A DNA stretch of 64,000 bases, taken from Citricoccus alkalitolerans (GTDB lineage: Bacteria > Actinomycetota > Actinomycetes > Actinomycetales > Micrococcaceae). Below, in pieces: positions 51,084 to 59,112 of this stretch (positions are counted from its first letter, which is position 1; each line of letters begins with the position of its first letter). A model generated the notes under the pieces. That model was not told where the DNA came from and did no database searches. It saw nothing but the letters and a program-made list of their open reading frames with translations. Position numbers and translations under genes: made by a program. Location: positions 744,001-808,000 of the forward strand of contig NZ_BAAALH010000002.1 of the NCBI RefSeq assembly GCF_039528175.1, written 5' to 3'.

Positions 51084-51890
51084 GTGACGATCTTCCTTAC
51101 CGGTCTGCTGACCTGCCTCGCCCTCATTGTGGCCATCGGTGCCCAGAGCCTGTTCATCATGCGCCAGGCCATTCGGCGCGACCACCTGTTCCTGGCGCTC
51201 GCGGTCTGCCTCCTCGGGGACTTCCTGCTGATCGGCGCGGGCACGGTAGGCATCGGCGTGATCACCGAGAGGGCGCCGTGGTTGCTCGAGGTGCTCAAGT
51301 GGGGCGGGGTCGCCTATCTGCTCTGGTTCGCCTACACCTCCTTCCGCTCGGCCTTCGGCAACCGGCGCCGCATGGCCGTGGAGCCCGACGACGGCACGCG
51401 CTCGGGTGCCGAGGCTCCAGAGGAACGGGGTGAGCCGGCGCTGGTGGGCGCCGGAGCCGGCGTCGGGACCTTTTCCGCGGCCGGCCAGGAGGCCCGAGAC
51501 CCACAGGTCACGGGCCCGTCCACGGAAACGATGGCGGTGGTCTCGGCCCCATCGAAGCCATCCGTGACGTTACACCGTGATTCGCGTCCGTGGCGGGCTC
51601 TGACGCCCGCGCTCGCCGTGGTACTGACCGCCCTGTCCGTATCCCTGCTGAATCCGCACGCCATCCTGGACACCGTGGTCATGCTCGGCACCATCGCCAA
51701 CTCCTACGGGGCGGAGAAGTGGGTGTTCGCCGGTGGCGCGTTGACCGGCTCGGCCCTCTGGTTCCTGGTCCTGGGCCTCGGAGTCCGGGCACTGGCACCC
51801 CTGCTGGACACGCCACGGACGTGGAAGATCGTGGACATCGTGGTCGGCTCGATCATGGTCTTCATTGCAGGGTCACTGGCACTGGGCTGA
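51084..51890 (+). CDS. lysE: LysE-family amino acid exporter
   Basis: A 268-residue membrane exporter with the LysE fold. The N-terminal half (TGLLTCLALIVAIGAQSLFIMRQAI, then AVCLLGDFLLIGAGTVGIGV, WGGVAYLLWFAYTSF) and the C-terminal half (TALSVSLLNPHAILDTVVMLGT, LTGSALWFLVLGLG, IVDIVVGSIMVFIAG) each carry about three helices, with the conserved LNPHAILDT. Unusually, a polar loop of about 80 residues (91-170) separates them, making it longer than the roughly 230-residue C. glutamicum LysE. The GTG start has no ribosome-binding site but lies 6 bases after TACCGT, so it could be leaderless. Activated by the divergent LysR gene, by analogy. Confidence 0.85.
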   Translation: MTIFLTGLLTCLALIVAIGAQSLFIMRQAIRRDHLFLALAVCLLGDFLLIGAGTVGIGVITERAPWLLEVLKWGGVAYLLWFAYTSFRSAFGNRRRMAVEPDDGTRSGAEAPEERGEPALVGAGAGVGTFSAAGQEARDPQVTGPSTETMAVVSAPSKPSVTLHRDSRPWRALTPALAVVLTALSVSLLNPHAILDTVVMLGTIANSYGAEKWVFAGGALTGSALWFLVLGLGVRALAPLLDTPRTWKIVDIVVGSIMVFIAGSLALG

Positions 51891-52005
51891 TGGTGATCCA
51901 TGGTGCTCATGCCCCGAAGCGGTGCGGGAATGGCCGCGGGCTGTGCGGCGTTGCCCTGGTGGTTGACCCATCAGCAGCACCCACGAGAATGACCAGGAGC
52001 GGGAC

Positions 52006-52655
52006 ATGAGAATCGGAATCATCGGCGCCACCGGCATGGCCGGCCAGGAGATCTACCGTGAGGCGGTGCGCCGCGGCGAGGACGCTGTCGCCATCGTTCG
52101 AGACGCCGCCAAGGCGAGGGAGGTGCTGGGGGCGGACACCGCGGTGGTGGAGCAGGACGCCTTCGCCTTGACGGCTCAGGATCTGGCCGGCTTCGAGGCC
52201 GTCGTCGATGCCTTCGGCACCACACCAGACCGGGCCCGGACCCACAACGAGCTGGTGCGGCAACTGGTGGAGGCCGCCCTGGCCATGGAAGAGTCCGCGC
52301 CGCGTCTCGTGTTCATCCTCGGTGCCGGATCCCTCACCGATCCGGAGACCGGTGCTCTGGCGATCGAGGGTATCCGGCAGGCTCCGGGCGCAGAGGCCTG
52401 GATCAGCATCCCCGAGGCGGCGTTGGAGCAACTGGAGTACCTGCGGACCGTGGACACCGCTGATTGGGTGGGCATCTCCCCGCAGATGATCTTCTCCCCG
52501 GGCAAGGCCACCACGCCGCAGCTCGGCACCGACTTCCTGCTGACTGCCGCCGACGGCGCTCTCACACCACGGCCGGCACCATGGCAGTGGCGATCCTGGA
52601 CGAGTTGCAGAAACCGTCCCACCACCAGACCCGCTTCACCGTCTCGGACGCCTGA
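52006..52655 (+). pseudogene. NAD(P)-binding atypical SDR gene with a frameshift near its 3' end
   Basis: The first 185 or so codons (RIGIIGATGMAGQEIYREAV, VVDAFGTTPDRARTHNELV, GISPQMIFSPGKATTP) are a normal NAD(P)H-binding Rossmann protein. After ADG at about 52557 the reading frame must shift by one to continue with the expected family ending: SHTTAGTMAVAILDELQKPSH and RFTVSDA. In the original frame the protein would instead gain a meaningless Pro/Arg-rich tail to 52707. A single-base loss in a GC-rich run at 52555-52559 explains this. It may be a real mutation or a sequencing error. Confidence 0.75.
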
Positions 52656-52661
52656 ACCGGA

Positions 52662-53303
52662 CTACCGGCGCTGGGACGGTTCGTGTCCTCGGGCGTCGAA
52701 GTCGTAGGCCCCAGAGCCCGCGAAGCGCTCGGCGGGCACCGGCCGGCCGGCCAGGGCGAGAATCAGGTCCAGGGCAGTGCCCTTGACCTCGGGTCCGGTG
52801 CCGACCCAGTGGTTCACATCCGTGGCCACGAGCGTCAGCCCTCGGGCGCGGGCCTTGGACGGGACCGTGAAGTTGGAGGACTCGAAGAAGTCGAGCAGGG
52901 TCACCAGGACCTCGTCCGAATAGGCGCGGCGCAGCCCCAGGGGCACCCGGATGTCCTCACCGTGGATCACCACCTCGCCGAGCCACGCCGGCAGCGTCCC
53001 GGTGGGGGAGACGGTCGAGTCGATGGTCTGACGGAACTGCGCCAGCGTTTCTCCGGGGGTGGTGCCGAGCCGTTCCTCCAGCCGGCGCTGGTTGTGCAGG
53101 TCGGGTTTGAAGCCAGCGCCGGCGATGCTCCGGATCCAGGCCCAGAAGCCGGTCGAGGCGCCCGCGGTCAGGTGCGCCACGACCTCCTCCACTGTCCACG
53201 CCGTAGACAGGGACTGCCGATGCCACTGCTCGTCGTCGAGTCCGGCCAGGTCGTCCGCGAGGGCCGCTCGCTCGGTGTGGATGAGGTCCCAGATGGCGTT
53301 CAC
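52662..53303 (-). CDS. Maleylpyruvate isomerase-fold protein (mycothiol-dependent type, DinB-like)
   Basis: A 213-residue protein of the MDMPI/DinB-like four-helix superfamily, starting NAIWDLIHTERAALADDLAG, with HRQSLSTAWTVEEVVAHLTAG (the metal-site His in VAHL), LPAWLGEVVIHGEDIRVPLG (the second His, VIHGEDIR), and a C-terminal LVATDVNHWVGTGPEVKG. In actinobacteria, members use mycothiol as cofactor or partner; substrate is unknown. GTG 53303 is the start. It converges on the frameshifted gene and is divergent from phzF-like gene, 30 bases away. Confidence 0.78.
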   Translation of the reverse strand: MNAIWDLIHTERAALADDLAGLDDEQWHRQSLSTAWTVEEVVAHLTAGASTGFWAWIRSIAGAGFKPDLHNQRRLEERLGTTPGETLAQFRQTIDSTVSPTGTLPAWLGEVVIHGEDIRVPLGLRRAYSDEVLVTLLDFFESSNFTVPSKARARGLTLVATDVNHWVGTGPEVKGTALDLILALAGRPVPAERFAGSGAYDFDARGHEPSQRR

Positions 53304-53333
53304 GTTCCCACCCTAGGCCACTACACTCGGCCC

Positions 53334-54224
53334 ATGGTTCTGCCCCCGAAGCCGGAGTCCCGTCCGACGCCCACTCTGTCCTCCCGCCCGTTCTCGCAGG
53401 TCAACGTGTTCTCGGCCCAGCCCGTGGCGGGTAACCCCGTTGCAGTGGTGCACAGGGCGGACGGGATGGATGAGGCGGAGATGGCGGCGTTCGCCCGCTG
53501 GACCAACCTGTCCGAGACCACGTTCCTGCTGGCGCCCACCGATCCCGCTGCCGACTACCGTCTGCGAATCTTCACGCCCGGTGGCGAGCTGCCCTTCGCC
53601 GGCCATCCGACCCTCGGCTCGGCGCACGCCTGGCTGGCCGCCGGCGGTCGTCCGGCCTCGGCCGGAACGGTGATCCAGGAGTGCGCCGCCGGATTGATCA
53701 CGCTCCGGCGGGACAATGCCGGCCGCCTCGCCTTCGCCGCTCCGCCCCTGGTGCGCTCCGGTCCAGTCGACAGCGCCGCGGTGGAGCTCGCCCTGGCAGA
53801 AGTCGGCCTGGAGCCGGCAGACCTGGTGGATGCGGCCTGGGTGGACAACGGCCCCGGCTGGATGGGCCTGTTGCTCCGTGATGCCGAAGCGGTTCTGCGT
53901 GCCCGCGTGGACGGCGTGATCACGGCGGATATCGGACTCGTCGGACCGTCCTCGGCCGGCCCGGCCGACGTCGAGGTCAGGGCGTTCGTCCCGGGCGCCG
54001 ACGGCCCCGAGGACCCGGTCACCGGGAGCCTGAACGCCGGCCTGGCCCAGTGGCTCATGGGCACGGGCCGGATGCCCGGGAACTACATCGCCTCACAGGG
54101 GACCGCCCTCGGCCGTTACGGCCGGGTGCACCTGGACCGGGACCCGCAGGATCCGGGCACCGTCTGGGTGGGCGGCGAGTGCGTCACCGTGGTCGAGGGC
54201 ACCGTCCACCTGCCGGCCGGGTAG
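53334..54224 (+). CDS. PhzF-family isomerase/epimerase
   Basis: A 296-residue PhzF-fold protein. FSQVNVFSAQPVAGNPVAVV, TNLSETTFLLAP and YRLRIFTPGGELPFAGHPTLGSAHAW (catalytic Glu in the LSET segment and GHPTLG motif) form the N-terminal half, and AFVPGADGPEDPVTGSLNAGLAQWL the C-terminal half with its DPVTGSLN signature. PhzF enzymes catalyse isomerisations with a proton shift; apart from phenazine synthesis most members have unknown substrates. No phenazine genes are nearby. A TACACT element lies 6 bases before ATG, so it may be leaderless. Confidence 0.85.
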   Translation: MVLPPKPESRPTPTLSSRPFSQVNVFSAQPVAGNPVAVVHRADGMDEAEMAAFARWTNLSETTFLLAPTDPAADYRLRIFTPGGELPFAGHPTLGSAHAWLAAGGRPASAGTVIQECAAGLITLRRDNAGRLAFAAPPLVRSGPVDSAAVELALAEVGLEPADLVDAAWVDNGPGWMGLLLRDAEAVLRARVDGVITADIGLVGPSSAGPADVEVRAFVPGADGPEDPVTGSLNAGLAQWLMGTGRMPGNYIASQGTALGRYGRVHLDRDPQDPGTVWVGGECVTVVEGTVHLPAG

Positions 54225-54308
54225 CCGCTCCCATCGCTACCACCCGGTACAACACGCCCTCCGGTGGCGCGTACGGCCAATCCGGCGGAGTCGCGAGAAG
54301 ATGAATCA

Positions 54309-54764
54309 ATGGAGAACAGAGCCCCGGACGGAGTCAGCGCCCCTCAGCCGATCGAGGTCGCCGCAGTGGTGCTGTACCGTCCGGACGGCAGGGTGCTGAC
54401 GGTGCGCAAGGCCGGCACCACCATGTTCATGTTCCCGGGTGGCAAGCACCAGGACGACGAGACCCCGTTGGACACGGCGATCCGCGAGTTGGCGGAGGAG
54501 ACGGGCCTGGCCGTGCCCCCAGAGGACCTCGAGCACATCGGTGCCTGGAACACCCCGGCCGCCAACGAGAACGGTCACCAGCTCCACTCGGAGGTCTTCG
54601 TCCTCCTGCGTCCGCTGGCCCGCAATGAGGTCCCAGAGGCCAATGCCGAGATCGAGGAACTGGTCTGGATGGACCCGGCAGCCCCGGTTGCCCCGGCCGG
54701 GCACGGCATCGCGCCGCTGCTGCGGGCCGTCTTCCCGGAGCTGGCGCGGCGCCGCCCGTTCTGA
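54309..54764 (+). CDS. Nudix hydrolase
   Basis: A 151-residue enzyme with the Nudix box GKHQDDETPLDTAIRELAEETGL, matching Gx5Ex7REUxEExGU, in which the Glu residues bind the metal. VAAVVLYRPDGRVLTVRKAG opens the fold and IEELVWMDP closes it. Nudix enzymes cleave nucleoside diphosphates linked to other groups; substrate is unknown, though MutT-like cleanup is common. The ATG at 54309 was chosen; an upstream ATG at 54301 is in another frame. It is between a convergent DUF368 gene and the PhzF gene, which reads in the same direction. Confidence 0.85.
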   Translation: MENRAPDGVSAPQPIEVAAVVLYRPDGRVLTVRKAGTTMFMFPGGKHQDDETPLDTAIRELAEETGLAVPPEDLEHIGAWNTPAANENGHQLHSEVFVLLRPLARNEVPEANAEIEELVWMDPAAPVAPAGHGIAPLLRAVFPELARRRPF

Positions 54765-54799
54765 GCCGATTCTGACCGGTTCAGAGCCCCCCGCGCCAA

Positions 54800-55927
54800 T
54801 CAGGCTCCTGCTGTCCCCGTGTCGGCTGGGCCGTGCTGGCCGTGCTCACGCAGGAACCGCTTCTGCATCCTCGCATCCACCAGGAGCAGGACGGCGACCA
54901 CCGCAAAGCCGGCCAGGAACAGCAGCGCCACCAGGCCTGCGCCCTCGCCGGGGGCGTGCAATGCCCGGCTCTCGTCCTGCCAGGGCCACAGGGTGCGCAG
55001 ACCGCCGACCATGACACCGCTCAACACGGCCAGGGTGACCGTGTGGCGGTGGTCCAAGAGCCACTTCAGCAGCTTCACCACCAAGACCATGCCCAGCACC
55101 ATGCCGAGCGCGAAGACGCCCAGATAGGCGAGATCGAGCTCGTCCACGGCGCGCAGGGTCGGCTCATAGAGTCCGAAGGTCAGCAGCAGGAATGAGCCGG
55201 AGAGTCCCGGCAGCACGAGGGCGGACACCGCCACCATGGCGGCCGGGACCAGCACGAACGGGTTGGCCTCCACGGACGCCGGCGGCAGGGAGACGAGCAG
55301 GAACGTGGCCACGGCGGCCCCGAGGCCCGCGACAACGTGGATTGCGCGCAACCGGACTCCAGCGGGATCGCGGCCGGACGCCACGGCCTTGAACCGTTCC
55401 GTGGTCAGCCCCTGGAGCATCATCCGCACCGGCACGGCCACGGACGCCAGGACCATGCCGAAGAACAGGGCACGCATCTGCACCGGGTGGTTCTCCATGG
55501 CATCCGCCATGGGGCCGGCCACCGTGAACACGGCGATCAGCATGCCGAGGGCCACCGGAAGGACGACCTTCCAGTGCACCAGAGCCAGATGCTCCCGCAT
55601 CCCGGCGGCGCGGTCCGGGCCGGTGATGAGCCGGCGGATCGCGGAGATCACGTGCGCCGCGGAGTCGATGATCTGGTGGTAGATGCCCACCACCAGCGCG
55701 ACAGTGCCGCCGGAGACACCAGGAACGGTCTCCACGGTTCCGATCAGTGCTCCGCGGACGAGGTTGCCCAGCAACGACGTCGGTCGCTCGGCCGGAATGG
55801 AGGGTCCGGCTGCCGGGGTGGTCACGGATCCCGCGGCTGACGTGGATGCTTCAGAGGATTCCGATGCGGAGGTGCGTGCGGTTGCAGGCACGGGATCGGA
55901 CGCGGGGGTGTGTTCGGAACTGGACAT
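54800..55927 (-). CDS. DUF368 membrane protein (PopT-type undecaprenyl phosphate translocase family)
   Basis: A 375-residue membrane protein. A Ser/Thr/Pro-rich cytosolic start (about 50 residues) precedes about eight to ten helices. The family landmarks are LVRGALIGTVETVPGVSGGTVALVVGIYHQIIDS (the PGVSGGT motif) and a second VLPGLSGSFLLLTFGLYEPT, which form the inverted repeat of DUF368. Members of this family (PopT) are implicated in flipping undecaprenyl phosphate back to the inner face for cell-wall lipid recycling. ATG 55927 has a distant GGAG. Divergent from the DinB gene. Confidence 0.82.
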   Translation of the reverse strand: MSSSEHTPASDPVPATARTSASESSEASTSAAGSVTTPAAGPSIPAERPTSLLGNLVRGALIGTVETVPGVSGGTVALVVGIYHQIIDSAAHVISAIRRLITGPDRAAGMREHLALVHWKVVLPVALGMLIAVFTVAGPMADAMENHPVQMRALFFGMVLASVAVPVRMMLQGLTTERFKAVASGRDPAGVRLRAIHVVAGLGAAVATFLLVSLPPASVEANPFVLVPAAMVAVSALVLPGLSGSFLLLTFGLYEPTLRAVDELDLAYLGVFALGMVLGMVLVVKLLKWLLDHRHTVTLAVLSGVMVGGLRTLWPWQDESRALHAPGEGAGLVALLFLAGFAVVAVLLLVDARMQKRFLREHGQHGPADTGTAGA

Positions 55928-56033
55928 GAGGTGGTGGGACTCCGTGGGTCGCTGCGGGTCGCGGACGGCGGTATGGGCGAAGTCCTGAGTGTACCGATCC
56001 TGGTACTGGTCGGATTCTCCAACAGGTGGGACC

Positions 56034-56720
56034 ATGTCACCCATGACTGACGCGCCGCCGCCCTCGCCCACAGATGCGCCATCCGCGCCGCCCACCGGCG
56101 CGGAGGCTGACGGTGGGAGCAAGGCCGTCCTGCACTGGTACCTGAAAAGCGCCCGCCGTAACCTGCGCTGGAAGCTCGAGGGGCTCACGGAGCGTCAGCT
56201 CCGCACCCCCATGACCCCCACCGGCACAAACCTCCTGGGAGTCCTCAAGCACGTCTGCTCGGTGGAGGTCGAGTACTTCACCGACTGCTTCGGCCTGCCC
56301 TCCGGGATCGAGATGCCATGGTTCGATGATGACTGCGAGCCCAACGCGGACATGTATGCCACCGCCGAGGAATCGGTGGAGTGGGTCTTCGCGCTCGCGG
56401 ACCGCTGCGCCGCAGCGTCTGACGCGGCGATTGACCGGCTGGACCTGGCCGCCGTCGGGACCGTGCCGTGGTGGACGAACGGAACGGTGACGCTCGGCCG
56501 GCTGCTGGTGCACATGGTGGCCGAGTACCAGCGGCACCTGGGGCACGTGGACATCCTGCGGGAACTGCTCGACGGTGCCGCGGGACTGGCCCCTGGCAAC
56601 TCCAACCTCCCCGGCGAGGTTGACGGTGCTCCGGAGGTCTGGTGGGCCGGTTACCACGAGCGGCTGCGGCAGATCGCGGCGGACGCGCCGGACACGCTGC
56701 CGAAAACGCCCACCACGTGA
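56034..56720 (+). CDS. DinB-family protein (DUF664)
   Basis: A 228-residue protein with a Pro-rich N-terminus, then the DinB-like four-helix bundle: VLHWYLKSARRNLRWKLEGL, LLGVLKHVCSVEVEYFTDCFG (metal His in KHV), WWTNGTVTLGRLLVHMVAEYQRHLGHVDILRELL (the HxxxE/HLGH metal-binding end of the family). These three His positions normally bind a divalent metal. Related actinobacterial members are considered thiol-dependent transferases, often with mycothiol. The substrate is unknown. Start ATG 56034; ATG 56043 also possible. Confidence 0.78.
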   Translation: MSPMTDAPPPSPTDAPSAPPTGAEADGGSKAVLHWYLKSARRNLRWKLEGLTERQLRTPMTPTGTNLLGVLKHVCSVEVEYFTDCFGLPSGIEMPWFDDDCEPNADMYATAEESVEWVFALADRCAAASDAAIDRLDLAAVGTVPWWTNGTVTLGRLLVHMVAEYQRHLGHVDILRELLDGAAGLAPGNSNLPGEVDGAPEVWWAGYHERLRQIAADAPDTLPKTPTT

Positions 56721-56725
56721 GTTCG

Positions 56726-57616
56726 CTACCCGGCCGGTAGCTCTGAGATCTGGAACGTGGCCCCGGCCGGATCGGCCACAGTGGCCAGGCGTCCGAAAGG
56801 CGTGTCCATCGGGCCGTCCAGCACACTTCCACCCTGCGCGCGGACCACGTCTGCGGCGGCATCGGTGTTCTCGACGATGAAGTACGGGCGCCAGTAGGAG
56901 TCGGTGCCCTCGGGGAACCAGTCGCGGGGGGCATCGCACAGCCCGGCCGTTGCGGTCTCCCCCGGGTGGTTGTTGGCGTAGCGTCCACCCTCACCACCCT
57001 CCTCGGCCTCCCCCGGCTGCTCGCTCGGAACGGCGCCGGCATCCGCACCGGCCTCTTCGCCATTCTCCCCGAGTAGCGTCGGCTCCCATCCCCAGACCGT
57101 CCGGTAGTACTCGGCATCGGCGTCATAGTCGAAGCTCATGACCTCGAACCAGGCCGGGGCGCCGACGGCGCCGTCCAGGACGAAACCCTCGAAGCCGTCC
57201 GCCTGCCAGATGCCCATGCCCTCTCCGCCAGGGGTGATCACCACGCCCATCGAACCGAGTCCGGGCATCGGCATGGCGGGGACGATCACGCTGCCGCCGG
57301 CCGCGGCGGTGTCCGTCAGGGATTTCTCGATGTCGTCGCTCTTGAGGTAGACGGTCCACGCGGCGGGCTGGTCGGCGTCTGACTCCATCTGGGACATGGC
57401 CCCGCCCACGGGCGCACCGTTGCGGGTGATCATGTGGTAGTTGGCGAAGTCAGGGCCCATGTCCTCGAACTCCCAGCCGAACAGGGACTGATAGAAGCCC
57501 TGGACGTCGCCGAGGTCTGGGACGCCGAGGTCCACCCAGACGGGGGAACCGGCGGTGATGGCGGTCGACTCGGGATAGCGGGGGGTACCGGAGGTGGGGA
57601 CGGCGTTCTCGGTCAT
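56726..57616 (-). CDS. Two-domain VOC-family protein
   Basis: A 296-residue protein with two VOC modules. The first starts WVDLGVPDLGDVQGFYQSLF and ends GVVITPGGEGMGIWQADG, the second starts WFEVMSFDYDADAEYYRTVW and ends ATVADPAGATFQISEL. Between lies a Glu/Gly-rich acidic insert (GENGEEAGADAGAVPSEQ) unusual for the family. Similar proteins in actinobacteria are annotated as glyoxalase/bleomycin-resistance. It is convergent with the DinB gene (5 bases between stops) and directly downstream of an AraC regulator gene on the same strand, 88 bases away. Confidence 0.78.
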   Translation of the reverse strand: MTENAVPTSGTPRYPESTAITAGSPVWVDLGVPDLGDVQGFYQSLFGWEFEDMGPDFANYHMITRNGAPVGGAMSQMESDADQPAAWTVYLKSDDIEKSLTDTAAAGGSVIVPAMPMPGLGSMGVVITPGGEGMGIWQADGFEGFVLDGAVGAPAWFEVMSFDYDADAEYYRTVWGWEPTLLGENGEEAGADAGAVPSEQPGEAEEGGEGGRYANNHPGETATAGLCDAPRDWFPEGTDSYWRPYFIVENTDAAADVVRAQGGSVLDGPMDTPFGRLATVADPAGATFQISELPAG

Positions 57617-57704
57617 GGCGGTCTCCTGGTGTGGCGCAGGGTGGTGGGGTCGATTGAATGCGGCTGGGTGGTGCGGCCGGCTGGTCGGGCGCGATGCGGA
57701 CGGT

Positions 57705-58559
57705 TCAGGCGAGGGAGCGGTAGTGGGGCATCATCGACGGGAGCGCGCTGAGCATCGGGAACTGCCAGGGGGCCGCGACCTTCAGGCTGAGTTCCACGGT
57801 GGCTGAGGCTGTGAGGGGCTGGGGATGGACGCCGACGGCGGGTCGAGGGTTGGCCAGGTGCTCCACCGGTTCGGCGGTGGCCGGCACGGCCGTGGCCAGC
57901 AGCCACGGTGCGGAGGAGACCAGGGGCAACCGGAACGAGCCTTCGCCGAGGCGGAGGACTCCGGTCACCGGCAGCCCGGCCGGGGACGGAGCCGGGTAGA
58001 AGCCGATCCAGACCAAGGACTCCAGTCCCGGGCCGCCGCGTAGGTGAGGCGGCAGGCGGACGGTGCCGTGGACAGTCCCGAGCTGACCGGTGGTGGGATT
58101 CGGCATCCCTGCGGTCAGGTCGGCCTCCGTGATACCGGGCGGGAGCACGGCGAACGGGGAAAGCGTGGTGGTGGTGAGGGTGTCCGCGAGGCGGCGCAAC
58201 TCCGAAGGGGCCACGCCGACCGCGTCACGGAAACGACGGGTGAAGGTACCGGGGGAGGAGAATCCCACCTCGTGGCAGATGTCCACCACCGAATGGTCCT
58301 CGGTCAGGAGTAGTTCCTTGGCCCGGTGGAACCGGACTCCGGCGAGGAAGCGGTTGGGGGTGACATGCAACCGCTCGGCGAACATCCGGGTGAAGTGGAA
58401 CTGGCTGTAGCCAGCGGCATCGGCCATGTCCGCTACGGTGATGGGCTCGGTGGCATGGTCAGCTATGAACCGGGCAGCCCGCTGCGCGGCGGCCTCGTGC
58501 TCTCCACGCTGGTCTTTCACGGACCTAGTGTGGTGGCGGGCCACAGTTGATGTCATCAT
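57705..58559 (-). CDS. AraC-family transcriptional regulator
   Basis: A 284-residue regulator with the DNA-binding domain at its N-terminus: AARFIADHATEPITVADMADAAGYSQFHFTRMFAERL, then PNRFLAGVRFHRAKELLLTEDHSVVDICHEVGFSSPGTFTRRFRD, the paired HTH of AraC/XylS type. The C-terminal 160 residues (TLSPFAVLPPGITEADLTAG, LVWIGFYPAP) form an effector domain, order reversed compared with classical AraC but common in this group. Ahead of the VOC gene on the same strand, and followed upstream by another VOC gene, so it may regulate one or both. The ATG at 58559 has GGAG. Confidence 0.85.
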   Translation of the reverse strand: MMTSTVARHHTRSVKDQRGEHEAAAQRAARFIADHATEPITVADMADAAGYSQFHFTRMFAERLHVTPNRFLAGVRFHRAKELLLTEDHSVVDICHEVGFSSPGTFTRRFRDAVGVAPSELRRLADTLTTTTLSPFAVLPPGITEADLTAGMPNPTTGQLGTVHGTVRLPPHLRGGPGLESLVWIGFYPAPSPAGLPVTGVLRLGEGSFRLPLVSSAPWLLATAVPATAEPVEHLANPRPAVGVHPQPLTASATVELSLKVAAPWQFPMLSALPSMMPHYRSLA

Positions 58560-58597
58560 GTCACGTGCTCCAAATCCGGCCTGACCCGAGTGGCCGT

Positions 58598-59050
58598 TCA
58601 GCCGGAGGGCATCTCCGAGGACATCCAGAGGATCTCCCACTGGTGGCCGTCCGGGTCCGTGAAGGTGCGCCCGTACATCAGACCGGCATCCACCATCTCC
58701 TGCGCGGGGTTCGGATCACTGGGCGGAACCTCGGTGGCCCCGGCGGCCAGGGCTGCCTCCACGAAGGGGTCCACGTTCTCCTGGGCCACCGCGTCCAGGG
58801 CGATGATCGCGCTGTTGGCGGCCTGGGTGTCCGCCACCGGCTTGCCGTTGAGGAAGGTGGCGTAGAAGTCCCGGGTCAGCAGCATCACGGTGACATGGGG
58901 GCTGAAGGAGAGCGCGAGTGCGTTCTCATCGGAGTAGTCCTCTGAGATGCGCACTCCCACCGCGGTCCAGAACGACCTCGCGACCGCTACGTCCTGGATG
59001 GGCAGGTTGACGTAGATGTTCGAGCCGATTCCCGTGCTGGTCTGGTTCAT
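58598..59050 (-). CDS. VOC-family protein
   Basis: A 150-residue single-domain VOC protein, starting SNIYVNLPIQDVAVARSFWTAVG, with PHVTVMLLTRDFYATFLN and the end TFTDPDGHQWEILWM. The DPDGHQWE motif at the end carries the metal-binding Glu of the family. Precedes the AraC regulator on the same strand by 38 bases, suggesting a shared operon VOC-AraC-VOC. Substrate unknown. Confidence 0.82.
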   Translation of the reverse strand: MNQTSTGIGSNIYVNLPIQDVAVARSFWTAVGVRISEDYSDENALALSFSPHVTVMLLTRDFYATFLNGKPVADTQAANSAIIALDAVAQENVDPFVEAALAAGATEVPPSDPNPAQEMVDAGLMYGRTFTDPDGHQWEILWMSSEMPSG

Positions 59051-59112
59051 GGAATCGACCCTAGGACCGTGTGGTCCCAGGGCCGACTCCAATCCTGCGC
59101 AGCCAGCCCTGG

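Noticed and set aside
52464..52655. Separate small gene in the frame overlapping the end of the NAD(P)-binding gene
   Set aside because: Only its last third looks like protein and that part continues the upstream family, so it is the frameshifted end of the same gene.
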